From Solirubrum sp044628455 (lineage in GTDB: Bacteria; Bacteroidota; Bacteroidia; Cytophagales; Hymenobacteraceae), in assembly GCF_044628455.1 (NCBI RefSeq), contig NZ_JBIYZW010000003.1:682001-746000 (forward strand): a stretch of 64,000 bases of DNA. The letters are read 5' to 3'. A program made the translations under genes and the position numbers. Positions 1 through 8,597 of the stretch are shown piece after piece; within the stretch, counting starts at the first letter, position 1, and the number at the start of each line of letters is the position of its first letter. The notes below the pieces were generated by a model. It worked only from the letters and a program-made list of their open reading frames with translations. It was not told the origin of the DNA and ran no database searches.

Positions 1-322
1 CTTGGGTGCCTACGCCTGCGAGCTGCGCAAGGGCTCCAAGGCCGCCAAGGCCTACGGCCGCCACCACATCGAGGAGCGCCACCGCCACCGCTACGAGTTC
101 AACAACGAGTTTCTCAAGCAATTCGAGGACGCGGGCATGCTGGCCTCGGGCGTGAACCCCGACACCGGTCTGGTGGAAATGATTGAGCTGCGCGACCATC
201 CCTGGTTTGTGGCCGGGCAGTTTCATCCCGAGCTGAAAAGCACGGTGCAGAACCCGCACCCGCTGTTCGTGCGCTTCGTGCGCGCCGCCATTCAGCACCA
301 CAAGCAGCTGGTGGCCGTGTAG
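1..322 (+). CDS. pyrG: CTP synthase, C-terminal part (cut by window edge)
   Basis: This is the last 106 codons of CTP synthase, which makes CTP from UTP, ATP and glutamine in the cytosol. The visible part is the end of the class-I glutamine amidotransferase domain. The motif GQFHPEL holds the His and Glu of the Cys-His-Glu triad; the catalytic Cys and the whole synthase domain lie outside the window. The reading frame is open from base 2, so the gene is truncated by the window and not broken. It is followed by a GC-rich hairpin and then yidC, an order common in Bacteroidota. Confidence 0.95.
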   Translation, partial: LGAYACELRKGSKAAKAYGRHHIEERHRHRYEFNNEFLKQFEDAGMLASGVNPDTGLVEMIELRDHPWFVAGQFHPELKSTVQNPHPLFVRFVRAAIQHHKQLVAV

Positions 323-369
323 CCGCGCGGGGCCGGCGGCCGGGCTCCGGCTCGGCCGGCCCCGCGCGG
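323..369 (+). terminator. GC-rich hairpin after pyrG
   Basis: A 15-bp perfect inverted repeat (arms 323-337 and 355-369) starts directly after the pyrG stop codon. No T-run follows, so it may stabilise the mRNA end or act only as a weak terminator. Confidence 0.45.
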
Positions 370-480
370 CCGACGCTACTGGCCAATTTGTCAGGCTGCT
401 AGCCCCGCGCCCGGTTGTTGCCACGGGCCTCAACCCGGGCTCAAGTTGGCGCGGGTGTAGGCAGTTGGTTGATTGCCACG

Positions 481-488
481 TACTTTTG
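481..488 (+). promoter_or_regulatory. Candidate -7 box upstream of yidC
   Basis: TACTTTTG matches the Bacteroidota primary-sigma -7 element TAnnTTTG and lies 67 bp before the yidC ATG. No clear -33 TTTG is seen at the usual spacing, so support comes from the -7 box alone. Confidence 0.4.
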
Positions 489-555
489 CGGTTCGTTTCG
501 GCAGTCCCGGCTGCTGGTCGGCGCTAACTGCCTTTTACCCAATACCCATCCATTC

Positions 556-2382
556 ATGGATAAGAACCAGGCCACTGGCCTAATGCTCATTTCGGCCATG
601 CTGCTGGCGTACCTGCTGTTCTTCGCCCCGAAGAAGGAGGAGCAGGCCGCCGCCGAAAAACCGGCCAAAGCCGCCGCGGCGGCCCCCGCCGCGCCCGCCC
701 CGCTCGACTCGGCCGCCCGCACGCGCCTGCTCGGCGCCTTCGCCGCCGCGGCCCAGGGCACGGCCGAAACCGTGGAGCTGCGCAACCAGCACCTGACGGT
801 AACCTTCTCGACCCGCGGCGGCCGCCCCGAAGTGGTGCGCCTGAACGAGGAGAAAACCTTCTTCGAGCAGCCCCTCTACCTGCTCGACAAGCAGAGCGGC
901 GCCATCGACGTGCAGCTGCCCACCCAGGACGGCCGCAAGGTGAAGCTCGCCGACTTGTACTTCCGCCCCTCGGCGGTGCAGCCCGTGACGGTGGGCGGCA
1001 AGCAAGGCAAGCAGGTGGTCTTCGTGGCCGAGGTGGCGCCGGGCCAGCAGATCGAGCAGACCTACACCCTGCTCGACGACAGCTACCAGGTGGGCTACAA
1101 CCTGAAGCTAATGGGCCTGAGCAGCCTCGTGTCGGCCGAGCCGCTGACGCTCAACTGGCTGGACCGCGTGCGCCAGACCGAGAAGAGCATCAAGCAGAAC
1201 CGCAACCACTCGACCATCAACTACTACCTGGCCGAAGACGACCTGGGCACCATTGCCGAGGCCTCGGAGTCGCCCGAAACCCAGGAGGTGAGCACCCCGG
1301 TGAAGTGGCTGGGCCACAAGCACGACTTCTTCACGGCCGGCCTGGTGGCGGGCAACGAGTTCAGCAAGGGCGTCTTCAAGACCACGGTGGATTTGAACGA
1401 CTCCACCTTCATCAAGACCCTGCACAGCTCGGTGCAGATACCGGCCGCCGACGTGCAGTCGGCCACGGGTGCGCAGATGCAGTTCTTCTTCGGCCCCAAC
1501 TCCTTCCCGGTGCTCAAGCAGGTAGCGCCCGAGTTTGAGCGCAACGTGTACCTGGGTTGGGGCCTGTTCCGCTGGGTGAACCGCTTCCTGGTGATTCCGG
1601 TGTTCAACTTCCTCGAAGCCTACATCAGCTCCTACGGGTTGATCATCGTCATCCTGGTGGTCATCATCAAGCTGCTGCTCTGGCCGCTGGTATACAAGTC
1701 CTACCTCTCGCAGGCCAAGATGCGCGTGCTCAAGCCTGAGGTCGACGCCATCAAGGAAAAGTACGGCGACGACCAGATGAAGGTGCAGCAGGAAACCATG
1801 AAGCTCTACCAGAGCACGGGCTCCAGCCCGCTGGCCGGCTGCATTCCCATGCTGGCCACCATTCCCATCTTGCTGGCCTTGTTCCAGTTTTTCCCCAACG
1901 CCATTGAGCTGCGCGGCGAGTCGTTTTTGTGGGCCACCGACCTGAGCACCTACGACGACCCCATCAAGCTGCCGTTTGCCCTGCCCTACATGGGTTCGCA
2001 CATCAGTTTGATGACGGTGCTGATGACCATCTCGACCCTGCTCATGACCTGGCAGAGCAACCAGCTCAACCCCTCGGCCATGCAGGGCCCGATGAAGGTG
2101 TACAGCTACCTGATGCCGCTGATCTTCTTCTTCGTGCTGAACGACTATCCCGCTGGTCTGACCTGGTACTACTTCGTGTCGAACATCGTCACCTTCGCCC
2201 AGCAGGCCATTACCCGCACCTTCGTCGACGAAGACAAGCTGCACGCCCAGCTGCAGGCCAACAAGGAAAAGAACAAGGACAAGAAGCCCGGTGGCTTCCA
2301 GGCCCGCCTGGCCGAGGCCATGAAGGCGGCCCAGGAGCGCGAAGTGGAAGCCAAGAAGCAGCCGCAGTCCAAGAAAAAATAA
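556..2382 (+). CDS. yidC: Membrane protein insertase YidC
   Basis: YidC (608 aa) inserts and folds inner-membrane proteins, alone or with SecYEG. The start is the ATG opening MDKNQATGLML, which gives the usual N-terminal membrane anchor; the frame is open further upstream but without a better start. An Ala/Pro-rich linker follows (about residues 30-55), then the large periplasmic domain to about 350, then the conserved five-helix Oxa1/YidC domain to about 570. That domain contains the segment with SYLSQAKMRVLKPE and the loop SPLAGCIPMLATIPI. The C-terminus is Lys-rich, as expected for ribosome contact. Length and layout are typical of Bacteroidota YidC. A strong terminator follows. Confidence 0.96.
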   Translation: MDKNQATGLMLISAMLLAYLLFFAPKKEEQAAAEKPAKAAAAAPAAPAPLDSAARTRLLGAFAAAAQGTAETVELRNQHLTVTFSTRGGRPEVVRLNEEKTFFEQPLYLLDKQSGAIDVQLPTQDGRKVKLADLYFRPSAVQPVTVGGKQGKQVVFVAEVAPGQQIEQTYTLLDDSYQVGYNLKLMGLSSLVSAEPLTLNWLDRVRQTEKSIKQNRNHSTINYYLAEDDLGTIAEASESPETQEVSTPVKWLGHKHDFFTAGLVAGNEFSKGVFKTTVDLNDSTFIKTLHSSVQIPAADVQSATGAQMQFFFGPNSFPVLKQVAPEFERNVYLGWGLFRWVNRFLVIPVFNFLEAYISSYGLIIVILVVIIKLLLWPLVYKSYLSQAKMRVLKPEVDAIKEKYGDDQMKVQQETMKLYQSTGSSPLAGCIPMLATIPILLALFQFFPNAIELRGESFLWATDLSTYDDPIKLPFALPYMGSHISLMTVLMTISTLLMTWQSNQLNPSAMQGPMKVYSYLMPLIFFFVLNDYPAGLTWYYFVSNIVTFAQQAITRTFVDEDKLHAQLQANKEKNKDKKPGGFQARLAEAMKAAQEREVEAKKQPQSKKK

Positions 2383-2410
2383 TTTTTGGCCTGTTGATCA
2401 GCCGATTAAA

Positions 2411-2442
2411 GCCGCCCGGTGCACGCATCGGGCGGCTTTTTT
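2411..2442 (+). terminator. Rho-independent terminator of yidC
   Basis: The inverted repeat GCCGCCCG/CGGGCGGC (2411-2418 and 2429-2436) is followed by a run of T residues. Confidence 0.85.
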
Positions 2443-2523
2443 GTTAGGGCTCGTTTTGGCCCGGCGGTATTGGTCCGCTTTTTGGAAATTGCCGGGCCAG
2501 ACCCCCTTCTCTCTCCCACGGCT

Positions 2524-3924
2524 ATGCGTTTACCTCTACCATCCCTGGCCCTGGCGCTGCTGCTGGGCAGCGCGGCCCTGCCGGCCTGCACCGTCAACTA
2601 CTACGTTACCGACGGGCAGAACACCCGGCCCCGCGGTCCGCGCCCCACCCGCGCCGACGACAACGACTGGGTGTACAACGGCGGCTCCCAGCCCGGCTAC
2701 GGCACACCGGCGCCCAACACGCCCGGCCCGGTGCGGGCCACGCCCGCCACGCCGTCGTCGACGCCCATTCGCACTTCGCCCAGCCCCACGCGGCCCCCGG
2801 TAACCGAAGCGGGCGGCACGGTGAAGCCGCCGGTGAAAGCCCCCGTGCCCACCAAGGAACCCATCAAAACCACTCCCGTTACCGAAACCGGCGGCATCAA
2901 GCCCAAGCCGCCCACCGGCGGCCTCACCCAGCAGCCGGTGCGCGAAACCGGGGGAGTGAAGCAGCCCGGCACCAGCGGCGTGGTGCTGCACGAGACGGGC
3001 GGCTTCAAGGGCCCGGTGAAGACTACGCCGGCCGAGCCGGGCGCCATCAAGCAGCCAGCGCAGGCGGGGCAAACCGGTGGCACCCGCCCACCCGTACGGG
3101 AGAACGGTGCTCCCGTGGGCCAGGCTCCCGCCAGCGGCGAGCAGCCCACGGCCGGCCAGCCCGCCGCCAACCCCGGCAGCCAGCCGGGCGTGGTGCTGCA
3201 CGAAACCGGCGGCTTCAAGGGCCCGACGCGCACCCATCCGCGGGAACCCGGCAGCGTGAAAAACCCCGGCACCATCAAGCAGCCGCCGGTGCAGCCCACG
3301 GGCAGCCTGAATGAGGCCCCGGCCAGCGCCGAGCAGCCCACGACCCCGCAGCCGGGAGCCAGCAGCGGGGCCGAGCAACCGGGCAACGGCGGCGTGGTAT
3401 TGCACGAGACGGGCGGCTTCAAGGGGCCAACCCGCAGCCAGCCGCGGGAAACGGGCGCTACCAAAGCCGGCGAAACGGGCGGCACCCGGCCGCCGGTGCG
3501 CGAAACCGGCGCGGCCGTGGGCGAAGCGCCCACCAAGGGTGAGCAGCCCACGGGCGAGAACCCGGTTATCGTGTTCAAGAAAACGCCCTGCCTGGGCCCG
3601 TGTCCGCACTTCGAGGCGCAGATCTGGGCCAACGGCCGGGTGCGCTACGTGGGCTACCGCAACGCGCCCAAGGAAGGCACCCTGGAGCTGACGCTGCCCG
3701 CCAGCACCGTGGCTGAAATTCTGCGCCAGGCCGACGAAGTGCGCTTCCGCAAGCTGCAGGACCAGTACCTGAGCGGCGCCACCGACATGCCCTCGACCTT
3801 CCTCACCATTGCCCAGCCCGGCCTGCCCAGCAAAACCGTGCAGGTAGAACAGGGCGCCCCCGACGCGCTGATGAGTTTGCTCACGTTCGTCGACAACGAG
3901 ATAAACACCGCTGTGCTGCGCTAA
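2524..3924 (+). CDS. Repeat-rich lipoprotein with C-terminal DUF6438 domain
   Basis: This 466-aa protein begins MRLPLPSLALALLLGSAALP followed by AC, a lipoprotein-like signal peptide. Residues about 35-345 are a Pro/Thr/Gly-rich region of imperfect repeats. The phrase VVLHETGGFKGP occurs three times, and variants of PV(R/T)ETGG and of APASGEQPT recur between copies. The last 110 residues contain CLGPCPHFEAQIWANGRVRY and a long acidic helix, matching the DUF6438 pattern (CxGxCP followed by a beta sheet). The function of DUF6438 is unknown to me. The ATG at 2524 was chosen because it starts the signal peptide. The gene is bounded by terminators on both sides, so it is monocistronic. The repeat region probably acts as a flexible, length-variable spacer at the cell envelope. 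Confidence 0.8.
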   Translation: MRLPLPSLALALLLGSAALPACTVNYYVTDGQNTRPRGPRPTRADDNDWVYNGGSQPGYGTPAPNTPGPVRATPATPSSTPIRTSPSPTRPPVTEAGGTVKPPVKAPVPTKEPIKTTPVTETGGIKPKPPTGGLTQQPVRETGGVKQPGTSGVVLHETGGFKGPVKTTPAEPGAIKQPAQAGQTGGTRPPVRENGAPVGQAPASGEQPTAGQPAANPGSQPGVVLHETGGFKGPTRTHPREPGSVKNPGTIKQPPVQPTGSLNEAPASAEQPTTPQPGASSGAEQPGNGGVVLHETGGFKGPTRSQPRETGATKAGETGGTRPPVRETGAAVGEAPTKGEQPTGENPVIVFKKTPCLGPCPHFEAQIWANGRVRYVGYRNAPKEGTLELTLPASTVAEILRQADEVRFRKLQDQYLSGATDMPSTFLTIAQPGLPSKTVQVEQGAPDALMSLLTFVDNEINTAVLR

Positions 3925-3942
3925 CTTTCTTGCCGACTTCTC

Positions 3943-3984
3943 ACGAAAAAGCCCCGCCGGCAGCAGCTGGCGGGGCTTTTTCGT
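3943..3984. terminator. Bidirectional terminator
   Basis: A perfect 16-bp inverted repeat (3943-3958 and 3969-3984) has an A-run on one flank and a T-run on the other. It can serve both the DUF6438 gene and the convergent solute-binding gene. Confidence 0.88.
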
Positions 3985-4017
3985 GCCTGTGGCGCGGGGC
4001 AGGCATTTCGCCAAGGC

Positions 4018-5778
4018 TCAATCCTTGCGCACACGCTCGAGCACCAGCTGGTTCATGGGGTTGGGGTTGAGGCCGCGCACGTTGTTCTGGGTCAGGCGCA
4101 CCACCTCGTCGTAGTAGAGCGCAACGACCGGCGCTTCCTGCATCATGAGGCGGTCCATGGCCTGGTAGAGCTGCCAGCGGCGCTGGTCGTCGCGCTCGAG
4201 CTTGGCCTGCTCGTAGAGGCGGTCGTAGGCCAAGCTGCGAAAGTGGGTTTTGTTGGGGCCGGCGGGGCTGAAGTTGGGGCCGTAGAACAGAGCCAGGTAG
4301 TTTTCGGCGTCGGGGTAGTCGCCCAGCCAGCTTTTGGTAAAGAACGCCGCCCGGCCGTTGTCGACCAGCTCCTGGTGCGCGGCGGCCTGGTTCACGTCGA
4401 TGGCGACCTGCACGCCCACCTCGGCCCACTTCTTCTGCAGGTACTCGCAGATTTCCTTGCGCTCGGCCACGGTGCTCAGCCGCAGGCGCAGTGGCCGGCC
4501 GCCGGGGCCGTAGCCGGCGGCCCGCAGCAGCTCGCGGGCCTTGGCGGGCTGGTAGGTGTAGCCCGGCACGGCCTGCTCGCTGAACGAGGGCAAGGACGAA
4601 GGCACGAAGCCCGAGTGGCCCGGCCGCCCCACGTTGTTGATAAAGTACGCCAGCAGCTCGGGCCGGTTGATGGCGTAGCTCAGCGCCTGCCGCACCCTCC
4701 GGTCGCGCAGGGCGGGCTGGTCGGCGGGGCCGCGCAGGTTGGTGGGGTCGAGCTGAAAGCCCAGGTATTCGGTGTTGAGGTAGGGCACCTTCTGCAGACG
4801 GAACTTGCCGGCGAAGTCCTCGCGCACCGAGCCATCGGGGTTCATGATCAGGTCGCGGGAGCCTTCGCGCACGCCCGACAGAAAGTCGAGCTTGCCCTGC
4901 ATGAAGGTCAAAAACTCGGTTTTGCGGTCGGCAATAAAGCTGATGAGCACCGCGTCGAGGTAGGGCAGCGGCCGGCCCTGGGCGTCGCGGCGCCAGTAAT
5001 TGGGGTTGCGGTGGTACACGATGGCCGAGCCCTCGTCCCAGCGCCGAAACACGAACGGGCCGGTGCCCACCGGATGCTCGCGGAAGTCCTTGCCGTAGCG
5101 CTGCACGGCCTCGCGCGGCACCACGTAGGCGTAGGGCATGGTCAGAATGCCCAGAAAAGGAATGAACGGCTCCTTCAGGTAAATGCGCACCGTGGAGTCG
5201 TTCGGGGCCACGAAGGCGGTGTCGGACGGCTCACCGTCGGGCTTTTCGAGCACCTTGCCGCGAAAAATCCAGCCACCGGGGCTGGCCGTGGGCTTGTCGA
5301 GCAGGCGACGGAAGGAGTACACCACGTCCGAGGCCCGCACCTCGCGGCCGCGGCCGCCGGCAAACACCTCCGAGTCGTGGAAGCGCACGCCGGGGCGCAG
5401 CACAAAGGTGTAGCGCCGGCCGTCGGGCGAAATGTCGTAGCGACGGGCCAGGGCCGGGGCCGGGCGCAGCGAGTCGTCGAGCTCGATCAGGCCGTTGTAG
5501 AGCTGCGTGACGGCCCAGATGTTGGCCTGGCTGCGGGCAAAAGCGGGGTCGAGCGAGGTCAGGGCCTCGGGCTGGTTGTAGCGAAATACGCGCCGCTCGT
5601 CGGCTTCGGGCCGGGCGTCGCCGCAGGCCGCCAGCAGGGGTAGCGCCAAGCCCAGCAGCCACGGTTTCAGGGCGGTAGCCAGGCGGGGGCGGGGCGGGTG
5701 CGGGCAGGAAGTCAAACGGGGTGGCAGGGGCAGCAAAAAACCCTGAAACGGCCCGGAAGAGGCCCAAAAGCGGGGCAT
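4018..5778 (-). CDS. Peptide-type ABC transporter substrate-binding lipoprotein (SBP_bac_5)
   Basis: This 586-aa protein is a family 5 extracellular solute-binding protein (OppA/DppA type) that would deliver peptides or similar ligands to an ABC importer. A hydrophobic stretch ending LPLLAAC about 50 residues from the start is a lipobox. The mature part begins GDARPEADERRVFRYNQPEALTSL in family style (shown in the DNA; the key words are YNQPEALTSLDPAF). The motif RQALSYAINRPELL and the segment with QKKWAEVGVQV are also typical. The ATG at 5778 was chosen as the first one close to the signal; the frame stays open to 5877 over the divergent promoter, which argues against the longer form. No permease or ATPase gene lies beside it, so it is an orphan binding protein. 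Confidence 0.85.
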   Translation of the reverse strand: MPRFWASSGPFQGFLLPLPPRLTSCPHPPRPRLATALKPWLLGLALPLLAACGDARPEADERRVFRYNQPEALTSLDPAFARSQANIWAVTQLYNGLIELDDSLRPAPALARRYDISPDGRRYTFVLRPGVRFHDSEVFAGGRGREVRASDVVYSFRRLLDKPTASPGGWIFRGKVLEKPDGEPSDTAFVAPNDSTVRIYLKEPFIPFLGILTMPYAYVVPREAVQRYGKDFREHPVGTGPFVFRRWDEGSAIVYHRNPNYWRRDAQGRPLPYLDAVLISFIADRKTEFLTFMQGKLDFLSGVREGSRDLIMNPDGSVREDFAGKFRLQKVPYLNTEYLGFQLDPTNLRGPADQPALRDRRVRQALSYAINRPELLAYFINNVGRPGHSGFVPSSLPSFSEQAVPGYTYQPAKARELLRAAGYGPGGRPLRLRLSTVAERKEICEYLQKKWAEVGVQVAIDVNQAAAHQELVDNGRAAFFTKSWLGDYPDAENYLALFYGPNFSPAGPNKTHFRSLAYDRLYEQAKLERDDQRRWQLYQAMDRLMMQEAPVVALYYDEVVRLTQNNVRGLNPNPMNQLVLERVRKD

Positions 5779-5797
5779 GCGGAAGGCAAAAGAGGTG

Positions 5798-5805
5798 TAT
5801 ATTTG
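5798..5805 (+). promoter_or_regulatory. Candidate -7 box upstream of the UPF0173 hydrolase
   Basis: TATATTTG is an exact match to TAnnTTTG and lies 61 bp before the hydrolase ATG in the divergent gap. No -33 element is evident. Confidence 0.45.
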
Positions 5806-5866
5806 TAGCAAAGTACGGCTAAATTCGCTGGCCTTTCCCGGCCCGTTTACCTGCTTTGCCCCGCGC

Positions 5867-6547
5867 ATGAAACTCACCTACTACGGCCATTCCTGCTTCC
5901 TGCTCGAAACCGGCGGCAGCCGCCTGCTCTTCGACCCCTTCATCCGGCCCAACCCGCTGGCCAAGGATGTGGACGTGGACGCCATCGAGGCCGACTACAT
6001 CCTGCTCAGCCACGGCCACGCCGACCACGTAGCCGACGCCGAGGAAATCGGCCGGCGCACCGGCGCCGGGCTCATCGGCATGTTTGAGGTGCTGAGCTGG
6101 TTCGAGGCCAAGGGCCTGAAAGCCGAGCTGAAGATGAACCTGGGCGGCAAGGTAAAGCTGCCCTTCGGTACGGTGAAGATGGTGCCGGCGGCCCACTCCA
6201 GCTCGATGCCCGACGGCTCGTACGGCGGCGTGGCGGGCGGTTTCGTTATCGAGTCGGAGGGCAAGACCCTGTACTTTGCCGGCGACACGGCCCTGAGCTA
6301 CGACATGAAGCTCATCGGCGAGCTGCACGACGTGGACGTGGCCCTGCTGCCGGTGGGCGACCATTTCACCATGGGCGTGGCCGACGCGCTGGTGGCGGCC
6401 GACTGGCTGAACTGCTTCCGCATCATCGGCATGCACTACGACACCTTCCCGGCCATCGACCTCGACGACGCGAAGGCCATGGACCAGGCCATGCACGCCG
6501 GCAAGGAGCTGGTGCTGCTCAAAATCGGCCAAACGATTAATCTGTAA
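5867..6547 (+). CDS. UPF0173 metal-dependent hydrolase (metallo-beta-lactamase fold)
   Basis: This 226-aa cytosolic protein begins MKLTYYGHSCFLLETGG, the hallmark of the UPF0173/YtkL group. The metal ligands are visible as LLSHGHADH (HxHxDH), then VPAAHSSSMPDG, FAGDTALSYDM and GMHYDTF near the end. Family members are predicted zinc or manganese hydrolases with an unsettled physiological substrate. The ATG at 5867 was chosen because the conserved N-terminus starts there. The gene diverges from the solute-binding lipoprotein and is followed by an inverted heptamer repeat and parA. Confidence 0.9.
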   Translation: MKLTYYGHSCFLLETGGSRLLFDPFIRPNPLAKDVDVDAIEADYILLSHGHADHVADAEEIGRRTGAGLIGMFEVLSWFEAKGLKAELKMNLGGKVKLPFGTVKMVPAAHSSSMPDGSYGGVAGGFVIESEGKTLYFAGDTALSYDMKLIGELHDVDVALLPVGDHFTMGVADALVAADWLNCFRIIGMHYDTFPAIDLDDAKAMDQAMHAGKELVLLKIGQTINL

Positions 6548-6634
6548 GTTGCCCGTTGGCAGTTGTCCGTTGTCAGTTTCCTAATTTCGGGTATTCGACC
6601 ACGGCTGACAACTGACAACCGGCCCCTGTCAACT
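6548..6634. repeat. Heptamer tandem repeats in inverted arrangement
   Basis: Plus-strand heptamers GTTGCCC, GTTGGCA, GTTGTCC, GTTGTCA and GTTTCCT run back to back from 6548 to 6582. The complementary strand carries GTTGTCA twice in the second half, so 6569-6578 and 6610-6619 form a perfect 10-bp inverted repeat. The repeat fills the gap before parA and may form a hairpin in its leader. Confidence 0.75.
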
Positions 6635-6642
6635 AGAGAGAA

Positions 6643-7452
6643 ATGGGTAAAATCATTGCGGTAGCCAACCAGAAAGGCGGCGTGGGCAAAACCACCTCGT
6701 CCATCAACCTTGCGGCCTCGTTGGCGGCGCTGGAATACCGCACCCTGCTGGTAGATGCCGATCCGCAGGCCAATGCCACCTCCGGCGTGGGCTTCGACCC
6801 CAAGGACATCCAGCACAGCATCTACGAGTGCATGGTCGACGGCATCAACGCCCAGGACATCATCCTGCAGACCAACATCCTGCCCCACCTCGACCTGATG
6901 CCCTCGCACATCGACCTGGTGGGGGCCGAGGTGGAAATGATCAACCTGCCCAACCGCGAGGAAAAGATGAAGCTGGCGCTGGCGCCCATTGCCGAGCACT
7001 ACGACTTCATCATCATCGACTGCTCGCCTTCGCTGGGGTTGATTACCGTCAATGCCCTCACGGCGGCCAATTCGGTCATCATTCCGGTGCAGTGCGAGTA
7101 CTTTGCCCTCGAAGGCCTGGGCAAGCTGCTCAACACCATCAAGATCATCCAGAGCCGCCTCAACACCCAGCTCGACATCGAAGGCATTCTGCTGACCATG
7201 TACGACGTGCGCCTGCGCCTCTCCAACCAGGTGGTGGAGGAAGTGAAAACCCACTTCCAGCAGCTGGTGTTCGACACCATCATCCCGCGCAATGTGAAGC
7301 TGAGCGAGTCGCCCAGCTTCGGCATTCCCGTCATCCTGCACGACGCCGAGAGCAAGGGCTCGATCAGCTACCTGAACCTGGCCCGTGAAATCGTGGAGAA
7401 AAACATCGTGGCCGGCAGCAGCGGCGCCTACGCCGAAGACGACGCGGCCTAA
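6643..7452 (+). CDS. parA: ParA/Soj-family chromosome-partitioning ATPase
   Basis: This 269-aa deviant Walker-A ATPase begins MGKIIAVANQKGGVGKTTSS. The motif KGGVGKT is the ParA/MinD P-loop with the signature lysine. LLVDADPQANAT (Walker A'), FIIIDCSPSLGLIT (Walker B) and the remaining Soj signature regions are present. Family members bind DNA non-specifically as ATP dimers and move ParB-parS complexes. Normally parB follows directly in this phylum. Here a strong terminator and a convergent operon follow, and no parB is visible anywhere in the window, so parA stands alone. Confidence 0.93.
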   Translation: MGKIIAVANQKGGVGKTTSSINLAASLAALEYRTLLVDADPQANATSGVGFDPKDIQHSIYECMVDGINAQDIILQTNILPHLDLMPSHIDLVGAEVEMINLPNREEKMKLALAPIAEHYDFIIIDCSPSLGLITVNALTAANSVIIPVQCEYFALEGLGKLLNTIKIIQSRLNTQLDIEGILLTMYDVRLRLSNQVVEEVKTHFQQLVFDTIIPRNVKLSESPSFGIPVILHDAESKGSISYLNLAREIVEKNIVAGSSGAYAEDDAA

Positions 7453-7472
7453 CTGCCCGCTGGCCAGAACTG

Positions 7473-7511
7473 ACAGGCCCCGGTCGTGACTGACCGGGGC
7501 CTGTTGTTTTT
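7473..7511 (+). terminator. Rho-independent terminator of parA
   Basis: A 13-bp perfect stem (7473-7485 and 7492-7504) with a 6-nt loop is followed by TGTTTTT. Confidence 0.9.
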
Positions 7512-7553
7512 CGGGGCGGATGGGTTCCGTTGCGGCAGACCGGAGCCAGGCGT

Positions 7554-8597
7554 TCAGTTTGGTTTGCGGCGGCGCCAGATAAAGCCGTCGAGCACGTAGT
7601 GCGTGGCCTGGGGCAAAGCCAGCAGCGGCACCAGCACAGCCAGCCAGGTGGCGTCGGCCACGCGGGGCAGGTGCTGAAACGCGCCGAACGCGGCCGCGTG
7701 CTCGCGCCACACCAGTCCGTCCCAGAAGCCTTCCTCCACGTAGGCCAGCACCGCTACCAGTCCCAGAAACACCAGCAGGCCGTAGCGGCCTCGCCAGGCC
7801 CCGCGCCGCGCCAGCCGGCCATTGGGCTGGTGCTGCGGGCCGCTGCTCCACACCAGGGCCAGGTAAGGTATGCCGTGCGACATCACGTTGAGCAGGGTGA
7901 AGGCCAAATCGCCGTTGAAGTACACGATGCCGAAAAACCAGGAAACCAGCGTACCGGCCACCAGCAGGTTGCGCGGCCAGTTGAAAGCGCGTGTGCGCCA
8001 CCACTGCCGCGCCTCCTTACCCGCGTACAATAGCAGCACGGCCGCGTACAGGCCCGTGGCCAGGTAGCGCCCCGCGGCCCAGTCGTGCTGCACGAAGTCG
8101 CCCTCGATAAACCAGTTGAAGTTGCGCGGGGGCGAGAAGTGCCAGTACAGCAGCGGGTAGATGGTGGCGTAGTAGATGACCACCGTGTCGAGCCACTGCC
8201 CGCGCCCGCGCGGCTCGTGGCGGGCGTAGAGGCGCAGGAAGCCGTACTGCTGCCGAATGAAGTGAAACACGGCCAGGTAGGCCAGCACCCGCCAGAACAG
8301 CAGCGCGCCGCCCCCCAGGTACAAAGCCACGCCCACGCCGTAGCAGCCGGCCGGCACCAACCAGAACAGCAGCCAGCGCTGGCGCCGCCGCAGCGGGTCG
8401 AGGTAGGTGCGAAACAGCGTGCTGTACACGTGGGCGACGTCGATGAGCACGACCAGGGCTACCCAGGCCAGCAGCGGCATCTGGGCCGTGGCCCGGTAGG
8501 CCGGGGGCAGCAGTCCTACCACCGCCAGTGCCACGAAGGGCGGGGCCAGAATAAACAGGCCGTCGTAGCGGGCCGAGCGAATCCAGGGCTGGCTCAT
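7554..8597 (-). CDS. Polytopic membrane protein of unknown family, last gene of the polyamine-type operon
   Basis: This 347-aa protein has about nine hydrophobic segments. I do not recognise the family. Histidines recur at or near membrane segments in DVAHVYSTLFRTYLD, VFHFIRQQYGF, YWHFSPPRNF, NVMSHGIPYLALVW and QATHYVLDGFIWRRRK. Such spacing is reminiscent of membrane-embedded metal or haem enzymes, but that is inference. The start ATG overlaps the stop of the upstream FAD oxidoreductase by 4 nt (ATGA), which indicates translational coupling. The neighbours suggest a role in making or moving a modified amine or lipid at the inner membrane. The frame stays open much further upstream, but only as a shadow of the oxidoreductase gene. 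Confidence 0.75.
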   Translation of the reverse strand: MSQPWIRSARYDGLFILAPPFVALAVVGLLPPAYRATAQMPLLAWVALVVLIDVAHVYSTLFRTYLDPLRRRQRWLLFWLVPAGCYGVGVALYLGGGALLFWRVLAYLAVFHFIRQQYGFLRLYARHEPRGRGQWLDTVVIYYATIYPLLYWHFSPPRNFNWFIEGDFVQHDWAAGRYLATGLYAAVLLLYAGKEARQWWRTRAFNWPRNLLVAGTLVSWFFGIVYFNGDLAFTLLNVMSHGIPYLALVWSSGPQHQPNGRLARRGAWRGRYGLLVFLGLVAVLAYVEEGFWDGLVWREHAAAFGAFQHLPRVADATWLAVLVPLLALPQATHYVLDGFIWRRRKPN

